Below the pieces are notes generated by a model, which did not search any database, was not told the DNA's origin, and saw nothing but the letters and a program-made list of their open reading frames with translations. Of a stretch of 14,739 nt of DNA, positions 12,974-14,739 are shown in pieces. Origin of the DNA: Clostridiaceae bacterium (GTDB lineage Bacteria > Bacillota > Clostridia > Oscillospirales > QAMX01). Both the position numbers and the translations under genes were made by a program. Every line of letters starts with the position of its first letter. Positions within the stretch are counted from its first letter, which is position 1. The stretch is from positions 1 to 14,739 of the forward strand of contig JAEDGJ010000051.1 of assembly GCA_016297585.1 (NCBI GenBank), in the 5' to 3' direction.

Positions 12974-14283
12974 TATTTTTTCCTCCGTTCGATGACGCGC
13001 GCCTTGGCGACGCGGAAGGTCTGCGTCAGATGCAGGCTGCCGGGGCATTCGTAGGTGCACGCGCCGCACTCCATGCAGTCCATGACGTTTAAGGCCTCGC
13101 ATTCGCCCCAGCGGCCGCGCATCGCGTTCATATACATATAAGTAGGCAGCAGCCGCATCGGGCAGACCGAGATGCAGCGGCCGCAGCGGATGCAGACCGG
13201 CGTGCGCACGCGGCGATCCTCGTTTTCCGAGAAAAAGAGCACCGCGTTCGTGGCCTTCAAGACCGGCACGTCGAGCGAGAACTGCGCGCTGCCCATCATC
13301 GGGCCGCCCATGATGAACTTCTGCGGCGGCACGGCGAATCCCCCCGCCGCCGCGACGAGCGCCGATACCGGCGTGCCGACGCGCACGAGCAGGTTCTTCG
13401 GCACCGCGATCGCCGAGCCGGAGATCGTCACGATCCGCTCGGTATCCGGCACGCCCTCCGCCACCGCGCGCCAGACCGCGGCGGAGGTGTCCACGTTCAT
13501 CACGCAGCAGCCCGCCTCCGACGGCAGCTTGCCGGGCGGCACCTCTCTGCCCGTGATCGCGCGGATGATCTGCTTTTCGCCGCCCTGCGGGTACTTCGTC
13601 TCGAGCTCCACGACCTCGAAGCCCGGGTCGTTTTTCATCGCGCGGCGCATCAGGGCGATCGCGTCGGGCTTGTTCTTCTCGATGGCGAGGCAGACGCGCA
13701 CCTGCCCGAAGATGCGCCGGAGGACGCGCATCCCGCCGACGATCTCGGCGGAGCGCTCCAGCAGCGCGCGGTGGTCGGCGGTGATGTACGGCTCGCACTC
13801 CGCGGCGTTGATGATCAGCGTATCGACCGGGCCGACGGCCGAGCGGAGCTTCGCGTGGGTCGGGAACGCCGCGCCGCCGTGGCCGACGATGCCGCACTCG
13901 CGGATGGCGGCGATCAGCGCGTCCGGTCCGGCGTTTTCCCAGTCGGGCACGCCCGAGACGGGCGCGGGCGTGTCGAGCCCGTCGTTTTCGACGACGACCG
14001 ACAACAGCTTCGCGCCGGACGAGTGGAGCCGCTTCTCCACCGCCGTGACGACGCCGGAGACGCTTGCGTGCACCGGCGCGGAGATGAACGCGGCGGAGTC
14101 GCCGAGCTTCTGGCCGCGCAGCACGCGGTCGCCCTTCTGTACCGCCGGCTCGCAGGGCACGCCGATATGCATGGACATCGGGAAGATCAGCTCGCGCGGC
14201 GGGGGGAGCACCTCGACGCGCTTGCGGCTTGTGGATTCCTTATGCGGCTCGGGATGGATCCCGCCGCGAAAGGATGCGCTCAT
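12973..14283 (-). CDS. rnfC: Rnf complex subunit C, NADH-binding protein
   Basis: RnfC is the peripheral subunit that exchanges electrons with NAD+. The 436-residue protein has an N-terminal barrel region (FRGGIHPEPHK), an FMN/NADH site resembling NuoF (GIVGHGGAAFPTHAKL, 131-146, and NAAECEPYITADHRAL, 159-174), a SLBB-type region, and two ferredoxin motifs, CIRCGRCISVCP (364-375) and CMECGACTYECPG (403-415), for two [4Fe-4S] clusters. GAGGTG about 6 nt before 14283 is the ribosome binding site. It is the first gene of rnfCDGEAB, the order found in Clostridia and Acetobacterium. The leader of about 60 nt contains a Rex-like palindrome. The length is normal for clostridial members. Confidence 0.97.
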   Translation of the reverse strand: MSASFRGGIHPEPHKESTSRKRVEVLPPPRELIFPMSMHIGVPCEPAVQKGDRVLRGQKLGDSAAFISAPVHASVSGVVTAVEKRLHSSGAKLLSVVVENDGLDTPAPVSGVPDWENAGPDALIAAIRECGIVGHGGAAFPTHAKLRSAVGPVDTLIINAAECEPYITADHRALLERSAEIVGGMRVLRRIFGQVRVCLAIEKNKPDAIALMRRAMKNDPGFEVVELETKYPQGGEKQIIRAITGREVPPGKLPSEAGCCVMNVDTSAAVWRAVAEGVPDTERIVTISGSAIAVPKNLLVRVGTPVSALVAAAGGFAVPPQKFIMGGPMMGSAQFSLDVPVLKATNAVLFFSENEDRRVRTPVCIRCGRCISVCPMRLLPTYMYMNAMRGRWGECEALNVMDCMECGACTYECPGSLHLTQTFRVAKARVIERRKK

Positions 14284-14309
14284 AAAAGCACCTCGCTTGC
14301 AAGAATGGG

Positions 14310-14327
14310 TTGTGTGAAAAATAACAA
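14310..14327. promoter_or_regulatory. Rex-like redox operator in the rnf leader
   Basis: The 18-bp element TTGTGTGAAAAATAACAA resembles the Rex consensus TTGTnAAnnnnTTnACAA. The outer TTGT/ACAA arms are perfect and differences fall only near the centre; flanking GG/CC extends the symmetry. It lies about 18-35 bp downstream of the predicted rnf transcription start, a position where a bound repressor blocks elongation. Rex releases DNA when NADH rises, which would fit an NAD-linked complex. It could alternatively be just a 6-bp stem in the leader RNA. Confidence 0.45.
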
Positions 14328-14351
14328 CCGAATAGAGGAAGGTTTAACACT

Positions 14352-14381
14352 ATTATACCGGCAAGGTGCGCCTGATTCTAA
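14352..14381 (-). promoter_or_regulatory. Promoter of the rnf operon
   Basis: A perfect TATAAT -10 (14357-14352, minus strand) lies about 68 bp upstream of the rnfC start. The -35 is poor: TTAGAA with an 18-bp spacer or TAGAAT with 17. Transcription should start near 14345. The promoter is divergent from that of the CYTH gene. Confidence 0.6.
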
Positions 14382-14493
14382 TACACCACGGAAATTCGAG
14401 TATATTTTTCGCTTTTTTCAGGGAAACGCGGCATCCGCGCGCTTTTGTGCGATTTTTTGGCGGGGAGGCGGCAAAATTCCCGCTCTGGGGGGC

Positions 14494-14522
14494 TTTACAA
14501 GACGGGGTTTCTTTTGTATAAT
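14494..14522 (+). promoter_or_regulatory. Promoter of the CYTH-domain gene
   Basis: TTTACA (14494-14499) and a perfect TATAAT (14517-14522) are separated by exactly 17 bp. Transcription would begin near 14529, leaving a leader of about 33 nt before the chosen start. The rest of the divergent region between 14382 and 14493 contains only AT-rich stretches with no further signal I can support. Confidence 0.75.
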
Positions 14523-14561
14523 AGAATGGATAATCTGATTGCGGAGACGAAAATACAGCCT

Positions 14562-14739
14562 ATGGAAATGGAATATAAATACCGCGTTCCGGATATCGAT
14601 ACCTTCCGCGCGCTCACGGACGCGATTTTTTCCCTCGGGACGCCGGAGCGCATCGGGATGGACGCCGAATACTTCGACACCCCCGACCGGCGCCTGCGCG
14701 CGGCATCCGTGACGCTCCGCCTGCGCCGGGAAACCCGCG
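14562..14739 (+). CDS. CYTH-domain protein, N-terminal part
   Basis: The first 59 residues of a CYTH-superfamily protein (adenylate cyclase class IV / thiamine triphosphatase-like triphosphate tunnel enzymes) are present; the gene runs off the right edge. MEMEYKYRV holds the ExExK signature (Glu2, Glu4, Lys6) that binds metal and triphosphate. EYFDTPDRRLRAASVTLRLRRE is the matching second strand pair with the basic residues of the tunnel. ATG 14562 is chosen because it keeps the whole ExExK motif. ATG 14568 would remove Glu2, and an in-frame ATG at 14526 lies about at the transcription start. The Shine-Dalgarno is weak (GGAG at 14543-14546, 15 nt away). The substrate cannot be judged from this fragment. 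Confidence 0.85.
   Translation, partial: MEMEYKYRVPDIDTFRALTDAIFSLGTPERIGMDAEYFDTPDRRLRAASVTLRLRRETR

Noticed and set aside
11915..13897. A possible 660-residue RnfD with a long N-terminal extension
   Set aside because: The extra 308 residues lie out of frame over rnfC and are Arg-rich. The ATG at 12973 starts the family N-terminus and overlaps the rnfC stop as TAATG.
14430..14457. A GCGC/GTGCG hairpin followed by TTTTTT in the rnf/CYTH divergent region as a terminator
   Set aside because: The stem is only 3-5 bp and no gene ends nearby on the + strand.
14526..14561. An upstream in-frame ATG at 14526 for the CYTH protein
   Set aside because: It lies only 3 bp after the TATAAT box, at or before the expected transcription start, and adds twelve residues not needed for the CYTH fold. 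A leaderless start cannot be fully excluded.

Overview
The window (roughly 65% G+C by eye) looks like chromosomal DNA of a GC-rich anaerobic member of the Bacillota, probably class Clostridia. The pointers are a six-gene rnfCDGEAB operon in the clostridial order, a short zinc-type ribosomal protein L28, an oxygen-sensitive glycyl radical enzyme, an MtaA/UroD-type protein, strong AGGAGG ribosome binding sites, and ATGA/TAATG stop-start overlaps. The genus cannot be named from the sequence.

Layout. At the left edge are the last codons of an unidentified gene and an NAT_N/GNAT_C-type acyltransferase on the + strand (53-1279). It is convergent with a minus-strand two-CBS-domain protein (1386-1796), with a bidirectional hairpin terminator between them. 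An MtaA/uroporphyrinogen-decarboxylase-family gene (1999-3006, +) is convergent with rpmB (3205-3393, -), and each has its own terminator. From 14283 down to 3205 everything is on the minus strand. rnfCDGEAB (14283 to 9308) comes first. A second gene block follows: a membrane-anchored DUF4015-like glycosidase-fold protein, a GH109-like Gfo/Idh/MocA oxidoreductase, two 86%-identical SGNH hydrolases in tandem, and an uncharacterised glycyl radical enzyme. rpmB is last. At the right edge a divergent + strand gene begins, encoding a CYTH-domain protein that runs off the window.

How the genes work together. The rnf operon encodes the ion-pumping ferredoxin:NAD+ oxidoreductase that links fermentative redox balance to the membrane gradient. 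An 18-bp Rex-like palindrome lies just downstream of its promoter, which suggests control by the NADH/NAD+ ratio. The second block combines sugar-directed proteins (a GH109-like NAD-dependent glycosidase or oxidoreductase, and cytoplasmic SGNH esterases) with a radical enzyme that carries the Cys-x-Glu and RIGGY signatures but has no activase nearby. It may be an uncharacterised route for breaking down an acylated sugar, but this rests on gene order alone. The SGNH pair arose by a tandem duplication that also copied the tail of the Gfo/Idh gene; a decayed copy of that tail remains between the two SGNH genes. Regulatory DNA of note includes a strong rpmB promoter with phased A-tracts and a 5'-end hairpin, and four A-tracts spaced about 10 bp apart after rnfB. 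No CRISPR array, insertion sequence, tRNA or rRNA was seen.
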